Assembly (NCBI GenBank): GCA_027578815.1 | Contig: JANBTH010000041.1 | Location: forward strand, 1-47,169 | Source: Coemansia sp. RSA 1804 | Lineage: Eukaryota > Kickxellomycota > Kickxellomycetes > Kickxellales > Kickxellaceae | DNA length: 47,169 bases | Reading direction: 5' to 3' | In this document: positions 18,302 through 27,514 of the stretch, one piece after another | How positions within the stretch are numbered: the first letter of the stretch is position 1 | How the letters are laid out: the number at the start of each line of letters is the position of its first letter | The notes under the pieces: generated by a model | Database searches by the model: none | The model's input: the letters and a program-made list of their open reading frames with translations, nothing else | What the model was told of the DNA's origin: nothing | Position numbers and translations under genes: made by a program

Positions 18302-18532
18302 AAGAAACTGGAAACTCCCCTCCGGAATGTTGTCCAGTTCTTTTTGGCCTTTGTGCGATTTGGAAATGTAGAATATGCAATTAATGATATATCCTTTTCC
18401 ACATGTTAAGCTATAGAGATGTCGCTAATGATATTGGTCTATTGTGCAATACATGAAAGGCTGGAATAAACAATAAGGGAAACAATAAAAATTCGAAAAG
18501 AATTAGGGAGAAAAAAGTACAGTTTTGCTCTC

Positions 18533-18548
18533 TACGCAACGTTGCGTA
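18533..18548. repeat. 16-bp perfect palindrome between convergent genes
   Basis: TACGCAACGTTGCGTA is its own reverse complement, with AACGTT at the centre. It lies 48 bp beyond the tetraspanin stop codon, in the 3' flanks of both convergent genes. Confidence 0.7.
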
Positions 18549-18590
18549 AAAGAACCCATGGCGAGAGACAATAATGGAATAATAGGAAAG

Positions 18591-18605
18591 CCCGCTTAAT
18601 GCGGG
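18591..18605 (-). terminator. CCCGC-TTAAT-GCGGG hairpin over the tetraspanin stop codon
   Basis: A 5-bp GC-rich stem with a 5-base loop contains the stop codon (TTA on the plus strand, 18596-18598) of the tetraspanin gene. A structural role in the mRNA is possible, not shown. Confidence 0.35.
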
Positions 18606-19405
18606 TATGTAGTTAGGGCATTAGGCGTCATCCAGGCATACGAATCCTCATAATTATTTCTATAGATGTGGTCATCATCCTTTGTTGCAAATCCACCGTG
18701 GCCGCCCTTCATGGACTTGAAGATGCTGTTTGCTCGCGACCAGCGCAGGCGCTCCTCGTCGTTGCGGATGGTAAGCACAACCATGCCCGACAGCATGGCA
18801 ACGACATCGACAAACACAAACGAAAACACATAGGTGTATATGTAGGAGAGCGAGTCGAGTGCAAAATTGTGGACAAAGAGCGTGCATCCAAAGGAAGACG
18901 CATCCGCGTTCCGGCACGAGTCCGAGGAAAGCACGGGGCTGTCGTGGGGATTCAAGTAGCCGCAGCATTTGTAGTCGTCCTGGTAGCTCATTTTCATCTC
19001 ATCCGACCAGAGGCTGCGCCAGTTGAATCCATACAGGTCGTTGATGTCGAGGGTACGCGACCACAGCCATATCCCGACTCCCGTTTCGACAATAATTGTT
19101 ACCACCTGCAGACATATGTAAGCAACTAGCCATTTTTTGCGCTTCAGCGGCGCAAGCACGCCGATGATTCCAACGAATGAGACGAGGATGATAAAGGACC
19201 CGGCGACAAAGAGCGACTTTATGACGTTGGTTGTGACTATGGTTTCCCGCTTTGGTGAGCTGTGTTCGCTTAAAAAGTACCCGGCCACAGCAAGCGCCGT
19301 GATGCCTGTTGCCATGTAGCATGCCGTTACAAGTCCATAGCCAAACTGTACGCCGCGCTTGAGCTGCAGTGGTGAACTCGCCGTTACATCGACTGCTCGT
19401 GGCAT
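18596..19405 (-). CDS. Fungal tetraspanin-like four-helix membrane protein
   Basis: The 269-residue protein has four predicted transmembrane segments at about 22-45, 64-87, 92-115 and 185-213. A large outer loop lies between segments 3 and 4. That loop holds the tetraspanin signature CCG at 147-149 (in DDYKCCGYLNP) and further Cys at 164 and 174 that would form the usual disulphides. A basic KRKK follows the second segment, and the cytosolic tail is about 55 residues. Fungal tetraspanins organise membrane microdomains; some are needed for appressorium function in plant pathogens, but a specific role here is unknown. It starts at the ATG at 19405, with no sign of introns. It converges with the SUN-domain gene. 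Confidence 0.78.
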   Translation of the reverse strand: MPRAVDVTASSPLQLKRGVQFGYGLVTACYMATGITALAVAGYFLSEHSSPKRETIVTTNVIKSLFVAGSFIILVSFVGIIGVLAPLKRKKWLVAYICLQVVTIIVETGVGIWLWSRTLDINDLYGFNWRSLWSDEMKMSYQDDYKCCGYLNPHDSPVLSSDSCRNADASSFGCTLFVHNFALDSLSYIYTYVFSFVFVDVVAMLSGMVVLTIRNDEERLRWSRANSIFKSMKGGHGGFATKDDDHIYRNNYEDSYAWMTPNALTTYPH

Positions 19406-20951
19406 ACTAGTCGCCTTTTTAAGAGAAGGGGAGAAAAAAGAGATTTCAGTTAATACTCTATTTCAAAAAGATTAATATATGGAAATTTGTTGGAACAAGA
19501 CCGCCTTTAGGGAGAAAATTCCTTTTTACGCGGGAGACCGGCCCCAGCATATAAAGGCGTTGTGCGAAGAAGAGGCAAATGGATATCCTCTATATTTAAA
19601 CAAGAAACGAGACAGTGTCAGATGGACAAGGTGTGAGGAGCCAACAATCCAATATGAAAGAGAAAAAAAGAGTAGGAAATATGTGGAAAAAGAGAGAATG
19701 ACGAGAGGGGGCGAGTGGTCAAGCAATAACGTGGTTTATATGAGCACACAGGTGAGACGGTAGCTACCAGTGTGTCTTTTTTGTTATGCTTTGTTTTCAA
19801 GACTTTTCTGTTTCCATTGAGCTAGCAAAATGAAGGAGGCCTTGTGTGGAACAGAACAACCAGTACAATGGCGGACTTGGCGCATCTTCCATTGTTCTAG
19901 ACTGTCAATCAGTGCGGATCATATAGGCGCTGTGAGGGACTAACTCGTGCTATTGAGCGGGCAATGTAAAGAGGTTTCTTTTGTGAGGATGCACGTCTTT
20001 CTTGTCCTCCCTGTTCTAAAGAAACGCAGATAAACGATAACAATGGCCTCTTTTTCATTGCAGCAGTTGGCTGACTACTGCGTTCTCTAATCGTCACATC
20101 CGAGATCAGGAATATTGGTACTGCAATATGCAAAGAAAATTAGTTCAGAATAGAAAATTGGCTTAACATATATGCTGGCGACTTGCTTTGTTTTTGCTTC
20201 TTTTTGCATCAAGGGATTGCCATCATGGTGTAATTAATACATATTGAGGAGAGGAGTGGCACTGATGAAGAGATATATGTCATGTATACGCTGGCAGTCA
20301 TTCGTTCAGATTCGCTGCCACAAGACGAATTATCCAAATGAACCGGAAAATAGACTGGAAATAGCAGTCATGCTTCTGCTAGAGAAAGTATCCATGTGTG
20401 TAAAAAAATCGGTCAGCGGTTATGACAAAAAGGCGGCGCGTGCTGTGTTTGTTCAAAACGATACATCATCCCATCCAGGGAAAAAAGGCCAAGGTTTATT
20501 AGCACATCTGTCTGCAGCCTTGAAGTCTTGGCGCTTACAAAAAGTTCTAAACTTCTACGAAAGATTCCTTCATTACACCTTTTTTTAGATCATAAATGGT
20601 AGTGTGATTTGCAACATCACTAGAGGCGCCTCATTTTCTTGCTTGCCTTTTTCTTCTTTTCATGCTTTTTGCCATCAAAACATTTTTTGTTACTTTATTT
20701 CTATTTCTTTGCCCTTTCAGTGTAGCCTTCAGTGTTGTTGTTGTTGTTTTGTTCTCTGGGGATCAGCTTTTTTCTTTCTTTTATATCTGCTTTTCTGTCA
20801 TGAAGAATCATTGGACCTGGGTGCGTTGCTAGGCGTGTATTTTTTCTTGTTCCTCTTGTTACTACTACTACATCAACATCAACAGCAGCCGCTCTTCTCT
20901 GCTACTGCTATCCAGTTAAAGGACAGGCAAACGCTCGCATATAAAACGGCC
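19406..20951. other. 1.5-kb divergent intergenic region
   Basis: Non-coding-looking sequence between the tetraspanin and F-box-like genes. Frames of about 75-115 codons exist on both strands, but none has recognisable motifs. The plus-strand frame preceding the F-box-like ATG (20604-20951) encodes runs of Phe, Leu and Cys from T-rich leader sequence. Confidence 0.4.
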
Positions 20952-22136
20952 ATGTCTGCTTTGTCGGAGGTTCTCCGTTTGACACGGAAAACCAGACGGG
21001 CAAAAAGGCCGGTGCCCGAGTCAGCGGCCCAGTACTTGCCGTCGGCAATCATCAAGCGCATTGCCTACTATGTTTCTGCCGGCGACTCGGTTCTACTCAA
21101 CACAACAGCGACAAATACGGGTACCAGAAGCTCATCGGCACTGAGCAGCAAAGATAACATCAACTGCACTAACCACACCAACACCAACACCAACACCACC
21201 AGCACTGCCAACAACAACTGCAGAAGCAGCAGCACCAGCGATAACAGCACAAACACCATGGGCAGCAGCCAGGACCGCATCACTCGAGCAGCACGCCCCA
21301 TGGTGAGCGTATGTCGCAGCTGGCGTGTCGCGGTACTAGCACTATTTTACAGCCACTTTGTGCTCGACATCAACTCAACCGCTGTGCGGATTGCCCCGTA
21401 CCGAAAGATGGTGTACGAAAAGAGTGACCACATCAGCAACAATGTCCGACGACTTGCCAAGAGCGTGTACATCACCGCTCCCTACGCCAGCATATTCACC
21501 GGCCAGATTATGCGCACGCTCCGCGCCAACCACCTTGCGGAGGACACATCTTTTCCGGGCGTCTCGTGTCTGTACTTGAACTTCTATACGGGACTAACAG
21601 AGGCCGTGCAGGAGCTAGCCGACTACCAGCAGCACATTGCGGAGTTCAGCCAGCTGCTCAACTACTCGTTGTTTCCAAACGCCGAGGAGTTCCACTTCCA
21701 GGTCTCGTCGTTCACAGACACCGACGACAGCCATATGGTGGGCACGCTGCTGGCTGCGCTAGTAAGCAGTACTGCACATCGGCTCCGCGTAGCAGAGTAC
21801 GTGCACTCGTCCGGCGGTGTGCGAATCAGCGGGTTGCTACACGTCTCGGGTCTGACACATATAAGCATCCAGGATCCCTCTGCTAACATCGAGGAGTGCG
21901 TTGAGCTGGTTCGGTGCAACGCATCGACGCTGGTTTCTGCTGATCTGGGCGGCATCGATGCGCCCGTGTTCCTCCCCCAACTTGTTGTTGACGACAGCGG
22001 GGCTCCCATCGTGTATCCGCGTCTGCGGAGCCTGGCCATCCATATGAAGCTGCTGCCAAAGGACTATTCTGCCGTGTTTCCTGCGCTCAAGCATCTCGAT
22101 GGCACCACCGGAAGCTTGCGCATTGCAAACGCCTAA
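20952..22136 (+). CDS. F-box-like protein, apparently C-terminally short
   Basis: From the ATG at 20952 the protein has 394 residues. The N-terminus has a split F-box-like pattern: QYLPSAIIKRIAYYV at about 28-41, an Asn/Thr/Ser low-complexity insert at about 50-108, then RPMVSVCRSWRVAVLALFY at about 115-133. The rest looks like irregular leucine-rich segments (VSCLYLNFYTGL, FPNAEEFHFQ, YPRLRSLAIHM, FPALKHLDG). F-box proteins select substrates for SCF ubiquitin ligases. The pattern resembles families that are strongly expanded in Kickxellales genomes, where the leucine-rich part usually continues further. Here it stops soon after FPALKHLDG, so the gene may be truncated. An upstream GTG-initiated extension is not credible. 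Confidence 0.55.
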   Translation: MSALSEVLRLTRKTRRAKRPVPESAAQYLPSAIIKRIAYYVSAGDSVLLNTTATNTGTRSSSALSSKDNINCTNHTNTNTNTTSTANNNCRSSSTSDNSTNTMGSSQDRITRAARPMVSVCRSWRVAVLALFYSHFVLDINSTAVRIAPYRKMVYEKSDHISNNVRRLAKSVYITAPYASIFTGQIMRTLRANHLAEDTSFPGVSCLYLNFYTGLTEAVQELADYQQHIAEFSQLLNYSLFPNAEEFHFQVSSFTDTDDSHMVGTLLAALVSSTAHRLRVAEYVHSSGGVRISGLLHVSGLTHISIQDPSANIEECVELVRCNASTLVSADLGGIDAPVFLPQLVVDDSGAPIVYPRLRSLAIHMKLLPKDYSAVFPALKHLDGTTGSLRIANA

Positions 22137-22316
22137 GTTCTAGGTACGCACGTGATGAGCCATACTACAAGTGGATTATATTGGTGGGTATTTAGTTTTT
22201 TTTTTTTTAGAAAAATGTATTATTGGGTAGTAGTGGCTCTCAATATGGAGAGCAAGCATATATTATACATCTTGTAGTTGAATACACACAGTTTGTTGCT
22301 GCTTTTTTTCATTTGT

Positions 22317-22322
22317 AATAAA
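22317..22322 (+). terminator. poly(A) signal AATAAA for the F-box-like gene
   Basis: AATAAA about 180 bp after the stop codon, preceded by T-rich sequence. The 335-bp gap up to the TAF1 gene holds nothing else recognisable besides its TATA-like element. Confidence 0.45.
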
Positions 22323-22441
22323 CATATTGTGGCCGTCTGTTGTGCTTGCGATTCTCTATGTCTGTTCATTTCACTTATTTGTTTTGTTTTATTTGAAAGG
22401 CGGTAATAGCGTGGAATAGAGGCGGTCTGTCATAAGAAGCG

Positions 22442-22449
22442 TATATATA
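22442..22449 (+). promoter_or_regulatory. TATA-like element TATATATA upstream of TAF1
   Basis: TATATATA lies 22 bp before the TAF1 ATG. This is close for a TATA box; it would give a very short leader, or be fortuitous. Confidence 0.3.
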
Positions 22450-22471
22450 GAGAAGAAAAGCGGAGACCGCC

Positions 22472-25400
22472 ATGTCGTTTACAAGCTTTCTGTTTGGAAA
22501 CGTTGACGAGGAAGGCAAGCTTTCAGACAGCGAGCTCAGCAACGAGCTAAGGGAAACGCTTGGCGGAGAAGAGGCCGGGGACTACCTATCGGGAGTCCTC
22601 GGCTCAACCCTGTTCAACGACGGAGAAGACAACGGTGGCGAGAGTCGGCACAGCAAAAAGAGGAAAAGAAGAGAAGAAGAGGGCGGGGAGTACGGTTCCG
22701 ATGGCAATGACGAGTACTTGTACAATGAACCAAAGCCAATTGTCACTGGAACACCACCGACCAACGACGACGACAACAACAACGACTATGACGATGAGTC
22801 GCCAGAGATACGGCCTACACGGGACGCTATAGACTTCTCGGACTTTAATGAACTGGCTGACGATGCTGCGGTTCCCGTAAAGTGGGACGGCCAGCTGGAC
22901 GGTCTTGGTCCTGCATCGGGGTTCAAGTACAGTGAATCCAATGAGCGCGCACAGGTCAACGACGACTACGATTCGGATGAGAATGATGAGGATAACAGAA
23001 ATGACAGCAGTGGTGGTAATGTGTTTGGCACCACAGTCGTTGTGTCTGCAGATACGACGATCCGTTTAGGCGGGGACATTGGCCAGCCAGTTCCGGCCGA
23101 TGGTGGTGGCGAAGACAAGTCAGTATTGGCAGTCATGTCTGCAGACGAAACCGGAGGAGTATCTGATGTGGATAACCACGATATGCTGATGGGCAGCGAC
23201 GAAGAGAGTCTGGAGGATCTGTTTGACTCGACGGCAAAGCCAAGCTCTACTGCTGCTGCTGCTCCCGACACTGATGCAGGCGAGTCTGCCGGTATTAGCC
23301 AGATGACAGCAGAGCCAAGCACGCATGTGGATGGCCAGAGTGGGATTGAACGGATTGTACCCAGCGCAGTACCGCGCGAGGGTGGTGTTCTACAGACATC
23401 GCACAAAGACGCAGCAGACCACCCATCAGTTGTTCCCCGTGTTGTGAAGAAGATTCCGCCGGGGAGAATAAAGTTCACGGACTACTTTGGTTGCCAGCTT
23501 GTTCGCCAGACTAAAAAGCCTCATCGCAAACAGCGGGCAGAGAGGGACCAAGAAGAAGGAGAGGACGAGGAACATCAGCACCAGCACCACCAACACCAAG
23601 AGCAGCAGCGGTTGCTGCTTGCTCAGCCAGCGCTAGACACGCGCAAGTTGCTTTCGGGCACACAGCAGCAAATTCCCAGACACGAGCAGTTTTTGCGGGA
23701 TTTTCTTTCGCAGTCGATGGTGGCGGATAACAAGTCTGACATGTACATTACGATTGACGCAGACACTGGAGCAGCAAAGTCGCAGACGATGGGGCCTAAG
23801 AAGCACATTGCGACGTCGTCGGAGCTGTTCCAGAGGATGCCGTATCCGCTGGACATTGTTGACTGGGAGGAGCAGATTTTCTGGGAAGATGGAGATGCGC
23901 AGAATGCGAACAAGTCTCGAGACTCGGGCGACAGCGCACAGATAGACGGCGATGGCAACGGGGATGCGCTGAAGATCATGGAGCAGCCAAAGAACGGGCT
24001 GCTGGAGGACTTTGAGTCGCACATAATATGGGACCCAGACACACCGTTCCAGCCGTGCACGCAGCTGCAGATCAACATGAACGACACGCACATGCTGTTT
24101 GAGGACGCCAGCAGTATCAGGGAGCTGCATGCGCGGGAGGCCGAGCGCCAACGCCTGCTCGAGGGCGTGGACCAGTTCAATATATCCAACGACCACTTCT
24201 ACGAGGCGCTGCAGGAAGGAAAAGCACACAGGGTGCGGCAGACCTTTGGGCAGCTCATTATTGCGCACTCGCTCCCATCGCTGCGGCTCCAGCCGCCCTT
24301 CTTCAAGATGCGGCACACGCGCGTTGAGCTCCGGTCGTGGCACCGGCCGTTTTTTCAGGCGCCGCTGGACACAAGTATCCAGTTCTCGCGCGTACGCACG
24401 GCGAAGAAGCGGAAGCAAAAGCATTCGATGGAGAACCCGTGGGCGTCCAAGGATATCACGCTCAAGGATTCCGCCGACTGTGTGCTGATCGAGTATTCGG
24501 AGGAGTATCCGCCGGTGCTGTCAAACGTCGGCATGGGCAGCGTGTTTGCCAACTACTACCGCAAGCGCAATATCCAGGACCAGTCGTTTCCCAAGGTCGA
24601 CCTAGGCGAGCTGTTCATCCTCGACATAGCCGACGTGTCGCCCTTCCTCAACTTTGGCAACATCGAGCCTGGCCAGATGGTGCCTGCGCTGTACAACAAC
24701 ATGTTTCGAGCGCCGCTGTTCCAGCAGAAGGTCAAGAAATCAGACTTTCTTGTGGTCAAGCACGTGTCCAAGGGCGAGACCAAGTGGTATGTGCGTGGAT
24801 TCAAGTACCAGTACGTTGTGGGGCAAACGTATCCACTGCAGGAGGTGCCTGCGCCGCACTCGCGGAAAGTAACCACGACGATCAAGCACCGGCTTCAGGT
24901 GGCAGCGTACCGGCTGATGAACCGCAACCAGTACCATCTTCTGCAGATGGGCAAGCTGTCGCGGCTGTTTTCCGAGTACAGCGAGCTGCAGATCAGACAG
25001 CGACTGAAGGAGTTCTGCGAGTACCAGCGCAAGGGCCTTGGCGCCGGGTACTGGAGACCCAAGCACAATATGCCCATTCCCGACGAGGAAAACCTGCGCA
25101 AGATGCTGACGCCCGAGATGCTCTGTTTATTCGAGAGCATGCGTGTGTGCCAGCAGCAGCTCCACGACGCAGGCAAGCTGGGCGACGAGGACGAGGACGA
25201 GGACGATGCCGGCGACTCGAAGCTGTCTATCGAGGAACTGCTGGCCACATGGAACCTTACGCGCAACTTCCTCAACGCCACGCAGGGCAAGGCCATGCTT
25301 AAGCTGTATGGCGAGGGCGATCCGACTGGCATTGGCGAGGGGTTCAGTTTTGTCCGGGTATCGATGAAGGATATTTTCCTGCGTGCCGGGGAGAGCGTTG

Positions 25401-26227
25401 AGGAGAAGCTGGCGGAGATCGAGGCCCGGCCCAAGAGCGCTCATCGGTACAATGTGGCCGAGCAGCAGCAGATATACAAGGAGGAGATCTCGTGTATCTG
25501 GAACAAGCAGTTCAAGGCGCTGTCCCAGGGCGAGCCGCCGAATATCCGTGTATCCGAGGCTCACAGGGACGAGAATATTATTGTTCCCGAGATCAACGAC
25601 ATGTTTGGCGACTCGGCTACTGGCGAAGGCGTTGCGGCTATCGAGGCAGCGCATATGGTTCCGGGGAGCGCCATGGATGTCAGCCACAAGCTGGCCCACG
25701 GATTGCAGCAGCCAGCACAGCAGCAGCAGCAGCAGCAGCAACAAAAGCAGACCACCACCACGGCGCATGCCAACTTCATCCAGCCCAACAAGAAGAGCCT
25801 TATCATCCGCCGCGCCGTCAAGTCGCCGTACACTGGCGAGCTGATGTGGCGCACCGAGGTAATCAAAGATCTGGCGGTGATTCAGGCGTATCTGCGCCAG
25901 CGACGCATCATCGAGAGTATGGCCCATAGCCGCGACACCCACCAGTATGACGAAGACGACGACGACGAAGCGTTATTCCAGAGCCAAGAGCCAAAGATCG
26001 ATCTTGCTGGCGAAACGCAGACACAGCTTGCTCGCTTGAAGCGTGCGCGCGATAGGCGGCTGGCTGAGACGCAGGCGGATGAGAAGAGCCATATGACAAC
26101 GTTCTCGCTGCCCCAGCCAAACAAGCCAAAGAAGGAGGTTGTGCGTCGGTGTGGCAACTGTGGGCAGCTGGGCCATATGAAGACAAACAAAAAGTGCCCG
26201 CGGTACTTTGAATTCAACCCAGTATAG
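22472..26227 (+). CDS. TAF1: TFIID subunit TAF1 (TBP-associated factor, largest subunit)
   Basis: This 1251-residue nuclear protein begins with a TAND-like TBP-binding segment (SFLFGNVDEEGKLSD), followed by long acidic, disordered sequence to about 330. The conserved DUF3591/TAF1 core starts near PLDIVDWEEQIFWED (about 460). It continues through VLIEYSEEYPPVLSNVGMG, SDFLVVKHVSKG and KWYVRGFKYQYVVGQ to about 1000. A Gln-rich loop at about 1080-1095 precedes a conserved LIIRRAVKSPYTGELMWRTE. The protein ends with a CCHC zinc knuckle (CGNCGQLGHMKTNKKC). No bromodomain is present, as in yeast, where a separate bromodomain protein supplies it. The protein scaffolds TFIID and promoter recognition. 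It is an uninterrupted frame from the ATG at 22472. The call is secure. Confidence 0.93.
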   Translation: MSFTSFLFGNVDEEGKLSDSELSNELRETLGGEEAGDYLSGVLGSTLFNDGEDNGGESRHSKKRKRREEEGGEYGSDGNDEYLYNEPKPIVTGTPPTNDDDNNNDYDDESPEIRPTRDAIDFSDFNELADDAAVPVKWDGQLDGLGPASGFKYSESNERAQVNDDYDSDENDEDNRNDSSGGNVFGTTVVVSADTTIRLGGDIGQPVPADGGGEDKSVLAVMSADETGGVSDVDNHDMLMGSDEESLEDLFDSTAKPSSTAAAAPDTDAGESAGISQMTAEPSTHVDGQSGIERIVPSAVPREGGVLQTSHKDAADHPSVVPRVVKKIPPGRIKFTDYFGCQLVRQTKKPHRKQRAERDQEEGEDEEHQHQHHQHQEQQRLLLAQPALDTRKLLSGTQQQIPRHEQFLRDFLSQSMVADNKSDMYITIDADTGAAKSQTMGPKKHIATSSELFQRMPYPLDIVDWEEQIFWEDGDAQNANKSRDSGDSAQIDGDGNGDALKIMEQPKNGLLEDFESHIIWDPDTPFQPCTQLQINMNDTHMLFEDASSIRELHAREAERQRLLEGVDQFNISNDHFYEALQEGKAHRVRQTFGQLIIAHSLPSLRLQPPFFKMRHTRVELRSWHRPFFQAPLDTSIQFSRVRTAKKRKQKHSMENPWASKDITLKDSADCVLIEYSEEYPPVLSNVGMGSVFANYYRKRNIQDQSFPKVDLGELFILDIADVSPFLNFGNIEPGQMVPALYNNMFRAPLFQQKVKKSDFLVVKHVSKGETKWYVRGFKYQYVVGQTYPLQEVPAPHSRKVTTTIKHRLQVAAYRLMNRNQYHLLQMGKLSRLFSEYSELQIRQRLKEFCEYQRKGLGAGYWRPKHNMPIPDEENLRKMLTPEMLCLFESMRVCQQQLHDAGKLGDEDEDEDDAGDSKLSIEELLATWNLTRNFLNATQGKAMLKLYGEGDPTGIGEGFSFVRVSMKDIFLRAGESVEEKLAEIEARPKSAHRYNVAEQQQIYKEEISCIWNKQFKALSQGEPPNIRVSEAHRDENIIVPEINDMFGDSATGEGVAAIEAAHMVPGSAMDVSHKLAHGLQQPAQQQQQQQQQKQTTTTAHANFIQPNKKSLIIRRAVKSPYTGELMWRTEVIKDLAVIQAYLRQRRIIESMAHSRDTHQYDEDDDDEALFQSQEPKIDLAGETQTQLARLKRARDRRLAETQADEKSHMTTFSLPQPNKPKKEVVRRCGNCGQLGHMKTNKKCPRYFEFNPV
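25717..25746 (+). repeat. CAG repeat in TAF1
   Basis: A run of CAG/CAA codons encodes about ten Gln between the TAF1 core and its conserved C-terminal piece. Confidence 0.75.
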
Positions 26228-26467
26228 AGAGATATTCTTGGATGTCAATTGTAATTTTTTATATAAAGTCGTCTAAATGCGTGGTGGCCATTTTAAAAAC
26301 CCGTCAATCGTCATGGCCTGACCCCTTCCCATACTTTTCTTGCTTTTCTGCTTGCTGTCAGAGTCCGGTGTTTGAGATTTTGCGGGTTTTTCGTGTTCCT
26401 TTGTTCCAATTACTTTTCTTTCCTAGAGTAGGCTATATTATTTGCTGTTCATACATTATCCCTTTTC

Positions 26468-26475
26468 TATATAAA
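26468..26475 (+). promoter_or_regulatory. TATA-like element TATATAAA upstream of LSM3
   Basis: TATATAAA lies 22 bp before the LSM3 ATG, in the 270-bp gap after TAF1. Confidence 0.35.
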
Positions 26476-26497
26476 CACCCAGCAATACCTTTCAGCC

Positions 26498-26800
26498 ATG
26501 GCACAGACAGCTGGCACGTCGCTTCTGATGGTCGAGGAGCCGCTTGATCTGGTGAGACTAAGCCTGGACGAGCGGATCTATGTGAAACTGCGTGGAGACC
26601 GCGAGCTGCGTGGACGGCTCCACGCATACGACCAGCATCTCAACATGATCCTTGGCGAGGTTGAGGAAACCACAACGATTGTCAATGTGGAGGACGGATC
26701 GCAAGGCCAGTCAATAAACACCGTCAACCGCAAGGTGCCAATGCTGTTTGTGCGTGGCGATGGTGTCATTCTCGTGTCGCCGCCATCCCGCTCATCCTAG
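26498..26800 (+). CDS. LSM3: U6 snRNA-associated Sm-like protein LSm3
   Basis: The 100-residue protein is a single Sm fold. An N-terminal helix (EEPLDLVRLSL) is followed by Sm1 (IYVKLRGDRELRGRLHAYDQ and HLNMILGEVEE, about 28-56). A short insert with the LSm3-typical INTVNRKVPMLFVRGDGVIL (Sm2, about 73-92) completes it. The acidic-loop insert between strands and the ending RGDGVILVSPP are characteristic of LSm3 rather than other LSm proteins. It is part of the LSm2-8 ring that binds the U-rich end of U6 snRNA in the nucleus and of the LSm1-7 ring for cytoplasmic mRNA decay. The full length is close to the family norm. It lies in the same direction as TAF1. Confidence 0.94.
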   Translation: MAQTAGTSLLMVEEPLDLVRLSLDERIYVKLRGDRELRGRLHAYDQHLNMILGEVEETTTIVNVEDGSQGQSINTVNRKVPMLFVRGDGVILVSPPSRSS

Positions 26801-26904
26801 CGCAATCCTTCGTTCTTTCTTTTAATCCTGCCTTTTCTTATTGCTTTAACAGGACTATTTTGAGGAAGGAACTGTGTGTGACTTTATTTTGCTTGCTGTT
26901 GGTA

Positions 26905-26910
26905 AATAAA
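26905..26910 (+). terminator. poly(A) signal AATAAA for LSM3
   Basis: AATAAA 105 bp after the LSM3 stop codon. Confidence 0.5.
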
Positions 26911-27337
26911 ATGAAAATGAAAGTCGGATGGATCTGGGGGGTTTTTTGACTCATCGTAAAATAAAAGACCTGCCGCTTGATAAAAATCCCAAGGCCCAAT
27001 CAAAACTGTCCAGGAAGAAAAATGTGATGCAAAAGAAAAAAGCAGTGGAATTTTTTCTTTTCATGCCTTTTTTCCAGCAGCCAAAAGTTGGTTTTTTTTC
27101 CCTCCCCTTTCGCCTTTTGTGTGTTTTCTAACTTTGCGCGATAATAGAAAAGAGGCCTGGTCTTACTGTAAACAGAGAAGCCCTAGACTAAGCTTAAAGC
27201 GGAAGACAAAAGAGAAGGACGGACGCGTCCAAATAAGCTCAAAGAAGCCCCGTTTATAGCAGCAGCCGCTTTTTTTCTCCTTCTTGTACAGAATTGTTTA
27301 TATATTTTTGTTATTTTTATTCCCTGCTGTTGCGTAA

Positions 27338-27481
27338 ATGCGTCTACTCTGCGTTGTAGTAAAAGCACGCCTCCTTCAGTCTCCACCACAAACGACAGCA
27401 GCAACGGCAGCAACGACAACGACAAAAGCAGCGGCAGCAGAGATACAGCACCAAAAGGAAAAGACAGAAGAGGGCTTGTAA
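27338..27481 (+). CDS. upstream ORF (47 codons) in the leader of the MYST gene
   Basis: An ATG at 27338 opens a frame that stops with TAA at 27479-27481, 33 bp before the MYST ATG. The peptide begins MRLLCVVVKARLLQSPP and continues with an Ala/Thr repeat-like stretch. If the transcript starts upstream of 27338, this frame would be met first by ribosomes and could lower translation of the acetyltransferase. Its expression is not shown. Confidence 0.3.
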   Translation: MRLLCVVVKARLLQSPPQTTAATAATTTTKAAAAEIQHQKEKTEEGL

Positions 27482-27514
27482 CCCTTTTGGGGTGCATATT
27501 TCAATTCCGTGTAA

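Larger units (their letters stand above)
26801..27514. other. intergenic region between LSM3 and the MYST gene
   Basis: LSM3 3' UTR, then T-rich promoter-like sequence and the leader of the MYST gene with a short upstream frame. No RNA gene is recognised. Confidence 0.4.

Noticed and set aside
19479..20588. Two plus-strand frames of 94 and 114 codons upstream of the F-box-like gene
   Set aside because: No motifs, no coding bias, and they lie in a divergent promoter region.
20604..20951. GTG-initiated extension of the F-box-like protein rich in Phe, Leu and Cys
   Set aside because: It has no ATG, its composition reflects T-rich leader DNA, and the F-box-like pattern begins only after the ATG at 20952.
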